A stretch of DNA of 64,000 nucleotides, taken from Vibrio sp. RE86 (GTDB lineage: Bacteria > Pseudomonadota > Gammaproteobacteria > Enterobacterales > Vibrionaceae). The position numbers were made by a program, and so were the translations under genes. The stretch covers positions 62,001 to 126,000 of the forward strand of contig NZ_VTXI01000001.1 in the NCBI RefSeq assembly GCF_013114545.1. The letters are read 5' to 3'. Positions 1 to 8,335 of the stretch are shown piece after piece (the stretch's first letter is position 1; each line of letters opens with the position of its first letter). The notes beneath the pieces were generated by a model. It saw only the letters and a list, made by a program, of their open reading frames with translations, ran no database searches and was not told the origin of the DNA.

Positions 1-399
1 CCGACGGTATCATTCGCGAAATTCAACGAAGTTCAGAAATACCTAACTCTGACGAATCACCTGTTTGCCCCATACACATTCATGGTCAACAAAGATTTTT
101 ATGATGGCTTGACAGAAGAAGAGAAGAAGATCGTTTCTGATGCGGTTGAGATTGCTCTGAGCGCGAACCGTGGTCTATCTCGTCTGATTGAAGCATCAAG
201 CGACCGTGGTCTAGACGGTCTGAAAAAACGCATGAAGGTGAACTCACTGACGTCTGAACAACGTGACTCAATGCGTCAAGCGACTCAACCTGGTGTCATT
301 GCATACGTGAAAGAGACACACGGTGAAAAAGGGACTGAACTGCTTAACCTGTTCCTAGAAGAAGTGGACAAAGCAAACCAATCTACGTATTTGAAATAG
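1..399 (+). CDS. TRAP transporter solute-binding protein, DctP type (3' part)
   Basis: Open from the first base of the window, so the N-terminal part, including the signal peptide, lies outside. The visible 132 residues read as the C-terminal lobe of a DctP-family periplasmic receptor: the stretch around LFAPYTFMVNKDFYDGL, followed by a helical region rich in Glu and Lys, is typical of that family. Such receptors bind C4-dicarboxylates, sugar acids or related organic acids and hand them to a DctQM membrane pair. The DctQM genes do not follow: a strong terminator comes straight after the stop codon, so any partners would be upstream. Family assignment is fairly firm; the ligand cannot be told from this fragment. 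Confidence 0.8.
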   Translation, partial: PTVSFAKFNEVQKYLTLTNHLFAPYTFMVNKDFYDGLTEEEKKIVSDAVEIALSANRGLSRLIEASSDRGLDGLKKRMKVNSLTSEQRDSMRQATQPGVIAYVKETHGEKGTELLNLFLEEVDKANQSTYLK

Positions 400-416
400 G
401 CTCTCTCCAGCCAGTT

Positions 417-442
417 GCCCCAACAAGTGTTGGGGCTTTTTT
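417..442 (+). terminator. Rho-independent terminator of the DctP gene
   Basis: A 9-bp perfect stem (GCCCCAACA with TGTTGGGGC) and a 2-base loop are followed by six T. It ends the transcript of the binding-protein gene. Confidence 0.9.
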
Positions 443-481
443 CGTTTTAGGTTAGAGGTTGTAGCGATCTGAAGAGGTGCT

Positions 482-994
482 ATGGATATTGCGCAGTGGG
501 TAGGCGGCGTAAGTTTTGTTCTAGGTTTGGTTTGTTTTTGCCAAAAAGATGACCGAAAGCTACGTTTGATGATGCTGGCCTTTTATGGCGTTCATGCGGT
601 TCACTTTATCTTACTAGGAAGTATGGCGGCGGCAGGTGCGGTTGTGCTGTCATTTATTCGGACTGGCTTGTCGATACTCTACCCAAGAAAGTGGTTAAGT
701 TGGGTAGTGATTGGCTGTCTTGCAGGCGTAGGCTTGATGTCGTGGCAATCTCATTGGCAACTGCTGGCTATTTTGGGCACTGCGATAGGAACGTATTCTG
801 TGTTCAATTTTCAAGGCATTCAGCTAAGGCTTGGTTTGGTCGTTGGGGCGAGCTTATGGCTGAGTCACAATATTGCGGTAGGTTCGATTGGCGGGGCGCT
901 ACTGGAAAGCTGTTTGATTGTATTGAACTTAATAACCGCAATGCGTATTTACAGAGATGACCAAAACGAGCAGTCGACAATTGTTGATCCGTAA
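482..994 (+). CDS. YgjV-family inner membrane protein
   Basis: A 170-aa, strongly hydrophobic protein with about five predicted membrane spans and a short polar C-terminal tail. The opening (MDIAQWVGGVSFVLG, then FCQKDDRKLRLM) and the later SFIRTGLSILYPRKW resemble the YgjV inner membrane family, whose function is not established. It lies between two terminators and seems to be transcribed alone. There are no catalytic motifs. Assignment rests on overall pattern and length, which fit that family. Confidence 0.7.
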   Translation: MDIAQWVGGVSFVLGLVCFCQKDDRKLRLMMLAFYGVHAVHFILLGSMAAAGAVVLSFIRTGLSILYPRKWLSWVVIGCLAGVGLMSWQSHWQLLAILGTAIGTYSVFNFQGIQLRLGLVVGASLWLSHNIAVGSIGGALLESCLIVLNLITAMRIYRDDQNEQSTIVDP

Positions 995-1002
995 AAACAC
1001 AA

Positions 1003-1024
1003 AAGCTGGCGGTTAGGCCAGCTT
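1003..1024. terminator. Bidirectional terminator between YgjV-like gene and small ORF
   Basis: An 8-bp stem (AAGCTGGC / GCCAGCTT) with a 6-base loop. An A-rich run precedes it on the plus strand, which becomes a T-rich run for minus-strand transcription, so it probably serves the minus-strand small ORF best and the YgjV-like gene as well. Confidence 0.65.
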
Positions 1025-1043
1025 AGTACGGTGGGTTAGCACA

Positions 1044-1130
1044 TTAAGAGTTTTTGCTTGCGTCTTTGTTCGAATCTTTCCAGTATTGAATGCGTACGCG
1101 ATGCAATTGTGCTTTTCTCATTTTCTTCAT
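1044..1130 (-). CDS. Small basic protein, 28 aa, unrecognised
   Basis: A short reading frame encoding a very basic peptide that begins MKKMRKAQLHRVRIQYW and ends in SKNS. A GAGGGA ribosome-binding sequence sits about six bases before the ATG, and a terminator hairpin lies 20 bases past the stop, so start, spacing and transcript end all fit a real gene. Nearly a third of the residues are Lys or Arg. I do not recognise a family. An RNA-binding or ribosome-associated role would fit the charge but is only a guess. Confidence 0.5.
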   Translation of the reverse strand: MKKMRKAQLHRVRIQYWKDSNKDASKNS

Positions 1131-1440
1131 GATATTCCCTCACTTTGAAAAATATCTCGCTCTTCTATGAGCATATACGAATATCGTTCTTCATGAACAA
1201 GAAACAATGTAGCCACCAAATCTGCAAAGATCTAGGGGTAAGATCACATTTTTTTGTATGTATGCCATACCTTATTTGTTAAAAGTGAACTATGGCGCAG
1301 TTTAATAAGCCTGACATGAAAATAGAATTTCTTGGTAGCTTAAATTTAATCTCGTTTAAACAATAGCTTAACCAATTTGTCATTTTTGCATTCTACGATT
1401 CCTGCGTATTTTTATAAAAACACTCAGCAAGGAGTCAGCA
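1131..1440. other. Divergent intergenic region upstream of phoX
   Basis: About 310 bases between the small minus-strand ORF and phoX. It is AT-rich and must hold promoters for both directions. A TTGTCAT heptamer at 1377-1383 matches one half of a Pho box, but the second half expected 11 bases on is poor. An AAGGAG ribosome-binding sequence precedes the phoX start. I see no RNA gene. Confidence 0.4.
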
Positions 1441-3318
1441 ATGTGGGATCGAGATAATCAAGATTCAGAATTCAGCCAAATGATCGATGCGCGTTTATCT
1501 CGCCGTCGATTTCTCATGGGAAGTGCAGCCGTCAGTGCTAGCGCATTTCTTTCACTAAACCCAATCACCAAGGCGTTTGCCGCAAATAGTGAAAGCCCAT
1601 TACTCAATTTTGAGGCCGTACCTGCTTCTACCGCTGATGCGTTTATTGTGCCGAAAGGTTACAGAGCCACGCCTCTGCTGTCATGGGGTGACCCAATTTT
1701 TGCCGATGCGCCAGAGTTTGATCCGAGCGGAAAGCAAGACTCTAAAGCTCAGCTGCGCCAGTTTGGTGATAACACGGATGGGATGAGCCTTTTCCCGATC
1801 AGCCATGATCGTGCAGTGATCGCCGTAAACAATGAATATACCAACTACGATCTTCTGTTTGATCATGGTGGTAAAGCAATGACCGCTGACGATGTACTAA
1901 AAGCTCAGGCCGCTCATGGTGTTACCGTTTTTGAAATCGTGCGCTCAGGTGGTGAGTGGAAGCTTGACCGTAACGGGACGTTGAATCGTCGAATTACAGC
2001 GAATACTGAGATGATGCTGACAGGCCCAGCAGCGGGTCACGATTTAATGAAGACTAAGCTTGATCCACAAGGGATGAAGCCACTTGGCACGTTTAACAAC
2101 TGTGCGAATGGTCAGACACCTTGGGGGACGTACCTTACTTGTGAAGAGAACTTTAACGGCTACTTTGGTACAAGTGGCGCGGCACAGGTGTCGGCTGACC
2201 ACGAACGTTATGGTGTTAAAGCAGCGAAGAGCAAATATCAATGGCACGACACTGACGAGCGATTTGACGTTGCGAAACATCCAAACGAACCTCATCGTTT
2301 TGGTTGGGTTGTCGAAATTGACCCGAATGACCCGACATCAACACCACTTAAACGTACCGCTCTAGGTCGCTTCAAACATGAGAATGCCGCGTTGTTGATC
2401 AATGATGATGGTCATGTCGTTGTTTACTTGGGTGATGATGAGCGCGGAGAGCATCTATACAAGTTTGTCTCTAAGAACAAATATCAAGCGGGTAATGACA
2501 AAGCAAACCGTAACCTGCTAGAGGAAGGCACACTCTACGTCGCCAAGTTCGAGTTCGATGACGAAGAGCTAAAAGGCAAAGGTCAGTGGCTAGAGCTTAC
2601 TCACGGTAAAAATGGCTTAACAAAAGAGAATGGTTTTAACGACCAAGCCGAGGTGATGATTTTTGCTCGTCGCGCAGCAACCCAAGTCGGAGCTACGACT
2701 ATGGATCGCCCTGAGTGGGTTGCAGTGCATCCAAATAACCAGCATGTATTCTGCACACTGACGAACAATAAAAACCGTGGTGTAAAAGAGGGACAACCCG
2801 TAGGCGGTCCTAACCCACGTCAAGAGAACCACTATGGTCAGATTGTTCGTTGGGTACCGAAGAACGGCAATCACACCAGTGACGGTTTTGAGTGGGATCT
2901 ATACCTAATTGCAGGTAACCCGACGGTTCATAAAGGTAACTTGTACGCAGGTAGCGATAATATTACCGCTGAAAACATGTTTAACAGCCCTGATGGTATC
3001 GGTTTTGATAGTGCAGGTCGTTTATGGATACAGACCGATGGTAACTATTCCAATAAGGGCGATTTTGCAGGCCAAGGCAACAACCAAATGTTGTGTGGCG
3101 ACCCTATGACGGGTGAAGTTCGTCGCTTCCTTACAGGCCCTGTCGCGTGTGAGATTACCGGATTAACCTTCTCTGAAGATAATAAAACGATGTTTGTTGG
3201 TGTTCAGCACCCGGGTGAGAAAGGCGCTCCGTCGCACTTCCCTGCGGGCGGTAACAGTAAGCCTCGCTCAACCATCATGGCGATTACTCGCGAAGATGGT
3301 GGTGTGATCGGCGCGTAA
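1441..3318 (+). CDS. phoX: PhoX-family alkaline phosphatase, Tat-exported
   Basis: A 625-aa protein of the PhoX family (DUF839), periplasmic phosphatases that use calcium and iron and release phosphate from phosphomonoesters. Residues 20-27 (SRRRFLMG) form a twin-arginine motif followed by a hydrophobic stretch and a likely AFA cleavage site at about residue 47, so it should be exported folded by Tat. Acidic metal-binding segments and the repeated DDGHVVVYLGDDERGEHLYKF-like strands fit the beta-propeller of PhoX. The start is supported by an AAGGAG sequence. It is monocistronic, with a terminator just after the stop. PhoX genes are usually under PhoB control; I see only half a Pho box upstream. 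The length matches the longer PhoX branch of gammaproteobacteria. Confidence 0.88.
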   Translation: MWDRDNQDSEFSQMIDARLSRRRFLMGSAAVSASAFLSLNPITKAFAANSESPLLNFEAVPASTADAFIVPKGYRATPLLSWGDPIFADAPEFDPSGKQDSKAQLRQFGDNTDGMSLFPISHDRAVIAVNNEYTNYDLLFDHGGKAMTADDVLKAQAAHGVTVFEIVRSGGEWKLDRNGTLNRRITANTEMMLTGPAAGHDLMKTKLDPQGMKPLGTFNNCANGQTPWGTYLTCEENFNGYFGTSGAAQVSADHERYGVKAAKSKYQWHDTDERFDVAKHPNEPHRFGWVVEIDPNDPTSTPLKRTALGRFKHENAALLINDDGHVVVYLGDDERGEHLYKFVSKNKYQAGNDKANRNLLEEGTLYVAKFEFDDEELKGKGQWLELTHGKNGLTKENGFNDQAEVMIFARRAATQVGATTMDRPEWVAVHPNNQHVFCTLTNNKNRGVKEGQPVGGPNPRQENHYGQIVRWVPKNGNHTSDGFEWDLYLIAGNPTVHKGNLYAGSDNITAENMFNSPDGIGFDSAGRLWIQTDGNYSNKGDFAGQGNNQMLCGDPMTGEVRRFLTGPVACEITGLTFSEDNKTMFVGVQHPGEKGAPSHFPAGGNSKPRSTIMAITREDGGVIGA

Positions 3319-3353
3319 CTCACGCAATAGATTGTGTTATCAACGTTGAAGTG

Positions 3354-3377
3354 ATGGGGCCTCGTGCCCCATTTTTT
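3354..3377 (+). terminator. Terminator of phoX
   Basis: A 7-bp stem (ATGGGGC / GCCCCAT) with a 5-base loop runs into six T. Confidence 0.85.
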
Positions 3378-3719
3378 AGCATCACAGCCAGTTTTGGGAT
3401 AATTATGCGCTCAAAAGCATAAAAACTGTGATCTTCAGACAATTCACTACTAAATATAGTTGCTTCATTTGTACGGTATAACTATATTAATAATGTATCC
3501 CACATAACTTAAAGGTGTAGAGACTGAGTAAACTCCCAGAGTGAATACGAACAAACTGAACGCAGTGAGACACAGGGCTTAGCATTTTATCCGCTAAGAG
3601 TGCCATCAAAGACGTAAAAGAATTAAGTATTTTCAAAGGCCTTTTGCTTTTCCCCTCTTATAAAGTCACATCTTCAAGTTATCGATACATTGTTTGATAA
3701 CCAAGGAGGAGGTTTGGCT
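3378..3719 (+). other. Long leader region upstream of the 50-aa membrane peptide
   Basis: About 340 bases without a convincing frame. A possible promoter is TTGTAC (3469-3474) and TAATGT (3491-3496) with a 16-base spacer; transcription from it would give a leader of about 215 bases ahead of the peptide at 3720. The leader contains a weak stem (CTTAGC / GCTAAG near 3578-3598). Nothing here matches a known riboswitch that I can recognise. Confidence 0.3.
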
Positions 3720-3872
3720 ATGTTACCACTAGGTTTGTTCGCGTTAGGCGCATTCGTATTTCTAGGCTGCTGGATTGCTCAGCACGGATTACCAGTTTTG
3801 GGTATGAAACTGGATGAGTCCGATCTACTACTGATTTCAGAGATGTCCGGTGAGGATGTTCTGGAAGCTTAA
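3720..3872 (+). CDS. Small single-span membrane protein, 50 aa
   Basis: The start is set by a near-perfect AAGGAGGAGG sequence seven to eight bases before the ATG at 3720; a longer frame from an upstream TTG would put that Shine-Dalgarno sequence inside the gene. The peptide begins MLPLGLFALGAFVFLGCW, a single membrane span, followed by a soluble acidic tail (about residues 31-50, ending SGEDVLEA). A terminator follows within 20 bases. No family is recognised. Its layout, one span plus an acidic cytoplasmic tail, is that of small regulatory membrane peptides, but the partner is unknown. Confidence 0.6.
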   Translation: MLPLGLFALGAFVFLGCWIAQHGLPVLGMKLDESDLLLISEMSGEDVLEA

Positions 3873-3887
3873 TGCTATTACATTGCT

Positions 3888-3916
3888 AAAAAAAGGAGCC
3901 TCTTGGCTCCTTTTTT
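3888..3916 (+). terminator. Terminator of the 50-aa peptide gene
   Basis: Stem AAAAAAGGAGCC / GGCTCCTTTTTT with a 4-base loop; works in both directions. Confidence 0.9.
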
Positions 3917-4044
3917 GTTTTCTCTTCCACGTATAAACTGCTCTACAAAATTGATAATAATTATTGATATCAATGAATTGTGTGAATCTCATTCTAATTA
4001 TGTAAATGGATGTAACTTAAAGAAATGATGTGTTGAACTAGGGT

Positions 4045-5877
4045 ATGTCATTTTGTATCTTGAGGTCATTATCAATAGCAGTACACATGGATAGTTTTAT
4101 GCAGGTCAAACATAAATTGTTTGGGCTATGTCTGATTGGAGTATTAGGCATTACTTCCACCCTTTCCTACTCATTTAAAATCGCTGCAGATGCAGATCAT
4201 TTATCTCAGGCACGTATCGACTTAGGGCACCTAGAAAGTGACTTACTCCGAATGCGCAAGAGTGAGAAAGACTTCATCACGCGTCTGGATGCCAAATATC
4301 TCGATGAGTTCACCAAAGACGCGGAAAAGTTCATTGAAGACAGCCAACATATGTCGAAAGAGCTGGCTTATTTCAACATCGACTTAACCGGCAAAGACCA
4401 GATTCGTTCCGATTTAAAGAACTACTTTGATACCTTTAAATCGTTAGTTTCAGCGTATGAAGTGCTCGGCCTATCTGAGCAGCAGGGCTTGATGGGGAGC
4501 TATCAGCAAGCCCGTGAGTCCCTGTTTACTAACGCGTTTCGCAATCACAATACCGAACTGCTTGAAGGTATCCTGTTGCTTGATAGAAGCATGGTGCAAG
4601 GGGAGAGCGTTGACCTCACCAACTTCCCTGACGAGATGCAGGGCTTAGTGACTCGCGCGCAAGCGGTTATTACGCAAATGAACCGCGTGGGCATAAAGTA
4701 CAATGAAGGTTTAAAAGGCGAGGCGCGTCTAGCATCGTTCAAGGTCGAGGAAGATTTTTCTCACCTTGCGACGGAACTTGACCAAAAAGTGAATGCTCAC
4801 ATCGAGTATTTGACGACGCAGAAGTTGATGGTCTCGATTGCGTTAGTGGTGTTTTTGATCATGAGCTCGTTGGCGATTGCACTCGCGATTGTAAGGCGAA
4901 TTGCAAAACAAGCGGAGTTGATGGAGACCATAGCGCAAACCAACAACATTGCACTGCGATCGGATGCTTCGGGCAACGATGAACTGTCTAAAATGAATAA
5001 GAGTTTCAACATACTCCTAGAAAAGATCTATGCGCTTGTGACCGAGTCTCAGGTTAAATCATCGAACCTCGCTGGCAGCGCGCAAGAAATGAAGCAACAG
5101 TTAGAGTCGGTGATGGTGGATTTCGATGCGCAATCTCAGCAGACAGGAATGATGGCGACCGCAGTAAATCAGATGAGCTCGACGATAGCTGAAATCGCCT
5201 CGAACACGGAAGGGGCTGCGGCTAAGGCTCAGCAATCTCACGAAAATGCCGTCTCAGGTCAGTTGGCTGTGCGAGAAGCAGCAGAAGAAATCTCAGCGTT
5301 ATCTCAAACCTTGTCTCAAAGCCAAGATGAAATTGGAGCATTGAACGAACTAGCAAGTCAGATTGGCAGTGTGGTTGAGATGATTCAAGGGATCGCTGAA
5401 CAGACTAACCTACTGGCGCTCAATGCGGCGATTGAAGCGGCTCGTGCAGGGGAGCAAGGTCGTGGCTTTGCAGTCGTTGCTGATGAAGTTCGCTCATTGG
5501 CGACACGTACACAAAGCTCAACCGAAGAGATCTCCTCGATCGTTAACTCGATTCAGTCACAAACCATGAAAGTTGTCGATAATATTGCTACGTGCAGTGA
5601 ACAAGGTAGTTTGTCGGTTGCTAAGTCTGAATCAGCTCAAGGGATATTGGAAAACATCATTCAAGATATTCGCTTAATCTCAGACACGTCTATTCAGATT
5701 GCGGCTGCGGTCGAAGAGCAGAATGTGGCAACCAATGAGGTGAGCTACAGCATCGAGCAGATCAATGAAGTAACGGTGCGTAATGTAGAGTCAGCGACGA
5801 TGTGTTTACATGAGGTTGAACGTATTGCCGAGCAAGCGGAAGAGATGAAATTGCAGGTTGCACAGTTCAAAGTGTAG
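4045..5877 (+). CDS. Methyl-accepting chemotaxis protein
   Basis: A transmembrane chemoreceptor. In the longest frame (610 aa) a first membrane span lies near residues 26-44, a periplasmic helical sensor domain near 48-260 (with the RMRKSEKDFI motif seen in helical-bimodular or four-helix sensors), a second span near 262-283, a HAMP-like linker, and a cytoplasmic signalling domain. The conserved hairpin tip that contacts CheA and CheW starts at residue 452 (EQTNLLALNAAIEAARAGEQ). The start is uncertain: in-frame ATG codons at 4045, 4087 and 4099 all lack a good ribosome-binding site, and 4099 (MQVKHKLFG) gives the usual short lead before the first span. The ligand is unknown. It is monocistronic. 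Confidence 0.9.
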   Translation: MSFCILRSLSIAVHMDSFMQVKHKLFGLCLIGVLGITSTLSYSFKIAADADHLSQARIDLGHLESDLLRMRKSEKDFITRLDAKYLDEFTKDAEKFIEDSQHMSKELAYFNIDLTGKDQIRSDLKNYFDTFKSLVSAYEVLGLSEQQGLMGSYQQARESLFTNAFRNHNTELLEGILLLDRSMVQGESVDLTNFPDEMQGLVTRAQAVITQMNRVGIKYNEGLKGEARLASFKVEEDFSHLATELDQKVNAHIEYLTTQKLMVSIALVVFLIMSSLAIALAIVRRIAKQAELMETIAQTNNIALRSDASGNDELSKMNKSFNILLEKIYALVTESQVKSSNLAGSAQEMKQQLESVMVDFDAQSQQTGMMATAVNQMSSTIAEIASNTEGAAAKAQQSHENAVSGQLAVREAAEEISALSQTLSQSQDEIGALNELASQIGSVVEMIQGIAEQTNLLALNAAIEAARAGEQGRGFAVVADEVRSLATRTQSSTEEISSIVNSIQSQTMKVVDNIATCSEQGSLSVAKSESAQGILENIIQDIRLISDTSIQIAAAVEEQNVATNEVSYSIEQINEVTVRNVESATMCLHEVERIAEQAEEMKLQVAQFKV

Positions 5878-5903
5878 GCTTAATACGTTACTTTAACGAA
5901 AGC

Positions 5904-5933
5904 AAAAACCGCCAATTGTACTGGCGGTTTTTT
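5904..5933. terminator. Bidirectional terminator between chemoreceptor and LysR genes
   Basis: Stem AAAAACCGCCA / TGGCGGTTTTT, 7-base loop, with A and T runs on the two sides, so it can stop transcription from both converging genes. Confidence 0.9.
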
Positions 5934-5958
5934 AGTTTTAGCGCCTAGGTCAGCGGTT

Positions 5959-6855
5959 CTAGATTGCATCGGTCATTTTCTCTTTTATCAGTGCCTTAAC
6001 GGTTTCAAATCGAGCGGGCATAGAGCGGTGGCGCTTAGTCAGCAGGAACAAGGTTTCAATGACTTCTGTTTTAGGTTGATAGATAGCGATCTCGTCTTTG
6101 AGCGGGAAAGTCTCTAATGCACTTTTAGGTAGAATCGTAAACCCATGGCCTTTTGCAACGGGTAACAGTATCTGGCTAAGCTGATTGATATAGCCCTTGA
6201 TGGGTAACTGGTTAATGTTGATGGATTCGAGCGCTTTCTCTCCACAGCGAGAGAAGTAGAGTGTTAAGTAGTGCTCGGCATCGGGGTGGCGAATCAGGCC
6301 GATCTCTTTGAGTTGCTCTTCGGTGAGTGCTTTGGTTACCTTCGATTTAGGCAACATCAAACATAAAGGCTCTTGCCCAAACTGCTCTGAATCGACTCTA
6401 GGGTCGGAAGGCTCATGGGTGACAATACCTAAATCCACATCGCCAGAGATAATCTCCGCCAAAATTTTATGATGAGGCGCAGCTTCTAGGTGGGTAATCA
6501 ATTTCGGACATTTACATTGTAAATCGAGTAAATGTGGATACAGAAGCAACGCTAGCGAGCCAGAACATGACAACGAAACGCTACCAGAACAAGGGTCGTC
6601 TTGGTTCAGGGAAAGCAGCATTTTGGCTTGGTGGCTTTCTGACTCTTTCGCGTAGTCATACACCGTTTTTCCCGCTTCGGTTATCTCAAAACTCTTTTTA
6701 TGTCGCTCGATTAAAGCGTGCCCACAGGCTTGTTCGAGTTTTTTAATATGCTGACTAACACCCGGTTGAGTCATAAACAGCTTGTCGGCTGTCTTGGTAA
6801 AGTGGCCAGTATCAATCAGAGTCGTGAAGGTTTTTAACCAAGTTGGGTTCAACAT
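5959..6855 (-). CDS. LysR-family transcriptional regulator
   Basis: A 298-aa LysR regulator: an N-terminal winged helix-turn-helix (about residues 5-62, with FTKTADKLFMTQPGVSQHIK) and a C-terminal effector-binding domain (about 90-290). An AAAGGG sequence lies before the ATG. It is transcribed away from the dehydrogenase-like gene at 7080, with 224 bases between them, the usual arrangement for a LysR protein controlling its neighbour. The effector is unknown; a quinone or reactive aldehyde would suit the neighbour's family but is inference. Confidence 0.88.
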   Translation of the reverse strand: MLNPTWLKTFTTLIDTGHFTKTADKLFMTQPGVSQHIKKLEQACGHALIERHKKSFEITEAGKTVYDYAKESESHQAKMLLSLNQDDPCSGSVSLSCSGSLALLLYPHLLDLQCKCPKLITHLEAAPHHKILAEIISGDVDLGIVTHEPSDPRVDSEQFGQEPLCLMLPKSKVTKALTEEQLKEIGLIRHPDAEHYLTLYFSRCGEKALESININQLPIKGYINQLSQILLPVAKGHGFTILPKSALETFPLKDEIAIYQPKTEVIETLFLLTKRHRSMPARFETVKALIKEKMTDAI

Positions 6856-7079
6856 CGTAGGGCCCTTTTCGCAAAATAATCTTGTTAAAGCTATGCGATG
6901 GTCAGATAACCCACTATGTTTTGTAAGCGAGAAAACAATAGCGTCGCACCCTTAAATAATAACAATATTTTATCGAATTAAGAATTATCAATAATTTTTA
7001 TTTGATGTATTTAGTGGCTAAGATTCCCATAGTAGAAAAGAACTCATCCCACTAAGACCCGCTAGATAAGGATAAATAG

Positions 7080-8066
7080 ATGAAAGCAATCACGTATCAG
7101 TTGAAGTCAGATTCTTTCACGCTTGCCGAGTTACCAACTCCTCAATTGCAGTCTGAATATGATGTGCTTATTAAAGTGCATGCCGTGGCATTAAACCCTG
7201 TTGATGCAAAAGTGAACCTTTGGCACTCGATGGTACCGGATATGGATGACAGCTTCGTCGGTGGTCTCGATGTGTCAGGGGAGATCGTTGCGATTGGTGG
7301 TCAGGTTGCAAACTGGCAAATTGGAGACCGAGTTCTTTATCATGGGAATATGCGTCGAATGCATGGTGGCTTTGCTGAGTATGCTATTCAAGACTCGCGA
7401 ACTTTAATTCCCCACCCAAACACCGCACCGGAAATTGCCGCTTCAACACCATGTGCGGCGTGGACGGCTTATCGAGCGTTGGTCGACAAGCTCGGCATTG
7501 AAGGTAAGAAAAGCATTTTCATTGCTGGTGGTGCTGGAGGTGTTGGTAGCTTCGCCATTCAACTAGCGAAACACTTTGGTGTCGAGACGATCATTACGAC
7601 CGCATCAGCGGCTAAGCATGAGTATGTGAAAAGTTTAGGCGCAACTCATGCCATCGATTATCGTCAGGCTAACATCACGGAAGAGATCAACGCGGTAATG
7701 AAAGGTCAGGGTGTCGAAGTGGCCATCGATTGTGTCGGAGGAGACAACGACGTACTTTGTGCCTCTGTACTGGGTTTTGAAGGTGAAATGGTCGAGCTAG
7801 TCAAAACCGTTGAGCCAGAACGCTACCCTGATGCTTTCTTGAAAGGGCTTTCTTTCCATCAACTGAGTTTGGGCTCGGGGCATGTTAACGGTGATGTGGG
7901 GCGTGAATCGATTATTTCTGCAGGTAAAGCCGTGTCTAAGTTGTTAGAGCTAGAACTCATTCATGTGCCTGAAATCGAAGTAATTTCTCTTGAGCAGATT
8001 GGTGAGAAACTTATCGAGATTCGCACTCAGCGTACAACGGGTAAAGTCGTTGTAAAGCTTCAATAG
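7080..8066 (+). CDS. Zinc-independent MDR oxidoreductase (quinone oxidoreductase-like)
   Basis: A 328-aa medium-chain dehydrogenase/reductase. The GroES-like domain fills about residues 1-125 (VKVHAVALNPVDAKV-type strand at 32-43) and the Rossmann domain about 130-270, with the NADPH-binding glycine motif AGGAGGVGSFAIQLAK. The catalytic zinc ligands of alcohol dehydrogenases are absent, which fits the quinone oxidoreductase (zeta-crystallin) branch, enzymes that reduce quinones or alpha,beta-unsaturated carbonyls with NADPH. It is divergent from the LysR gene at 5959 and is the likely target of that regulator. The physiological substrate cannot be told. Confidence 0.85.
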   Translation: MKAITYQLKSDSFTLAELPTPQLQSEYDVLIKVHAVALNPVDAKVNLWHSMVPDMDDSFVGGLDVSGEIVAIGGQVANWQIGDRVLYHGNMRRMHGGFAEYAIQDSRTLIPHPNTAPEIAASTPCAAWTAYRALVDKLGIEGKKSIFIAGGAGGVGSFAIQLAKHFGVETIITTASAAKHEYVKSLGATHAIDYRQANITEEINAVMKGQGVEVAIDCVGGDNDVLCASVLGFEGEMVELVKTVEPERYPDAFLKGLSFHQLSLGSGHVNGDVGRESIISAGKAVSKLLELELIHVPEIEVISLEQIGEKLIEIRTQRTTGKVVVKLQ

Positions 8067-8130
8067 TCACGTTTGTAAAAAATAAGTGATGCAATAAATT
8101 TAACTTTATTGTTATCATTTGTGAGAAATA

Positions 8131-8220
8131 GTCGGGGAGCCTACCCATTTGGGAAAGGGCTGAGATCGCAATGCGAGACCCGTTGAACCTGATTCAGTTA
8201 GCACTGACGTAGGGAACTAT
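8131..8220 (+). promoter_or_regulatory. TPP riboswitch (THI element)
   Basis: All conserved parts of the thiamine pyrophosphate aptamer are present in order: GGGGAGC at 8134-8140, GGGCTGAGA around 8157-8165, GACCCGTTGAACCTGAT in the core, and the closing ACGTAGGGAA near 8207-8216. It lies 116 bases before thiD and should lower expression of the thi operon when TPP is plentiful. I could not identify a clear terminator downstream, so control may be translational or by an unseen alternative fold. Confidence 0.95.
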
Positions 8221-8335
8221 ACGCACTCAACCTCGATTGGTTTTGTGCACTCGCATCCGATAAATTGATCACCTCTAGCTGATCCTTTCTAAATCGTGGC
8301 CGAGAGTTCCTGTACGTCTTGTAGTAGGAGCAACA

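Noticed and set aside
1377..1394. Pho box upstream of phoX
   Set aside because: Only the first heptamer (TTGTCAT) fits; the second matches at about two of seven positions, too weak to list as a site.
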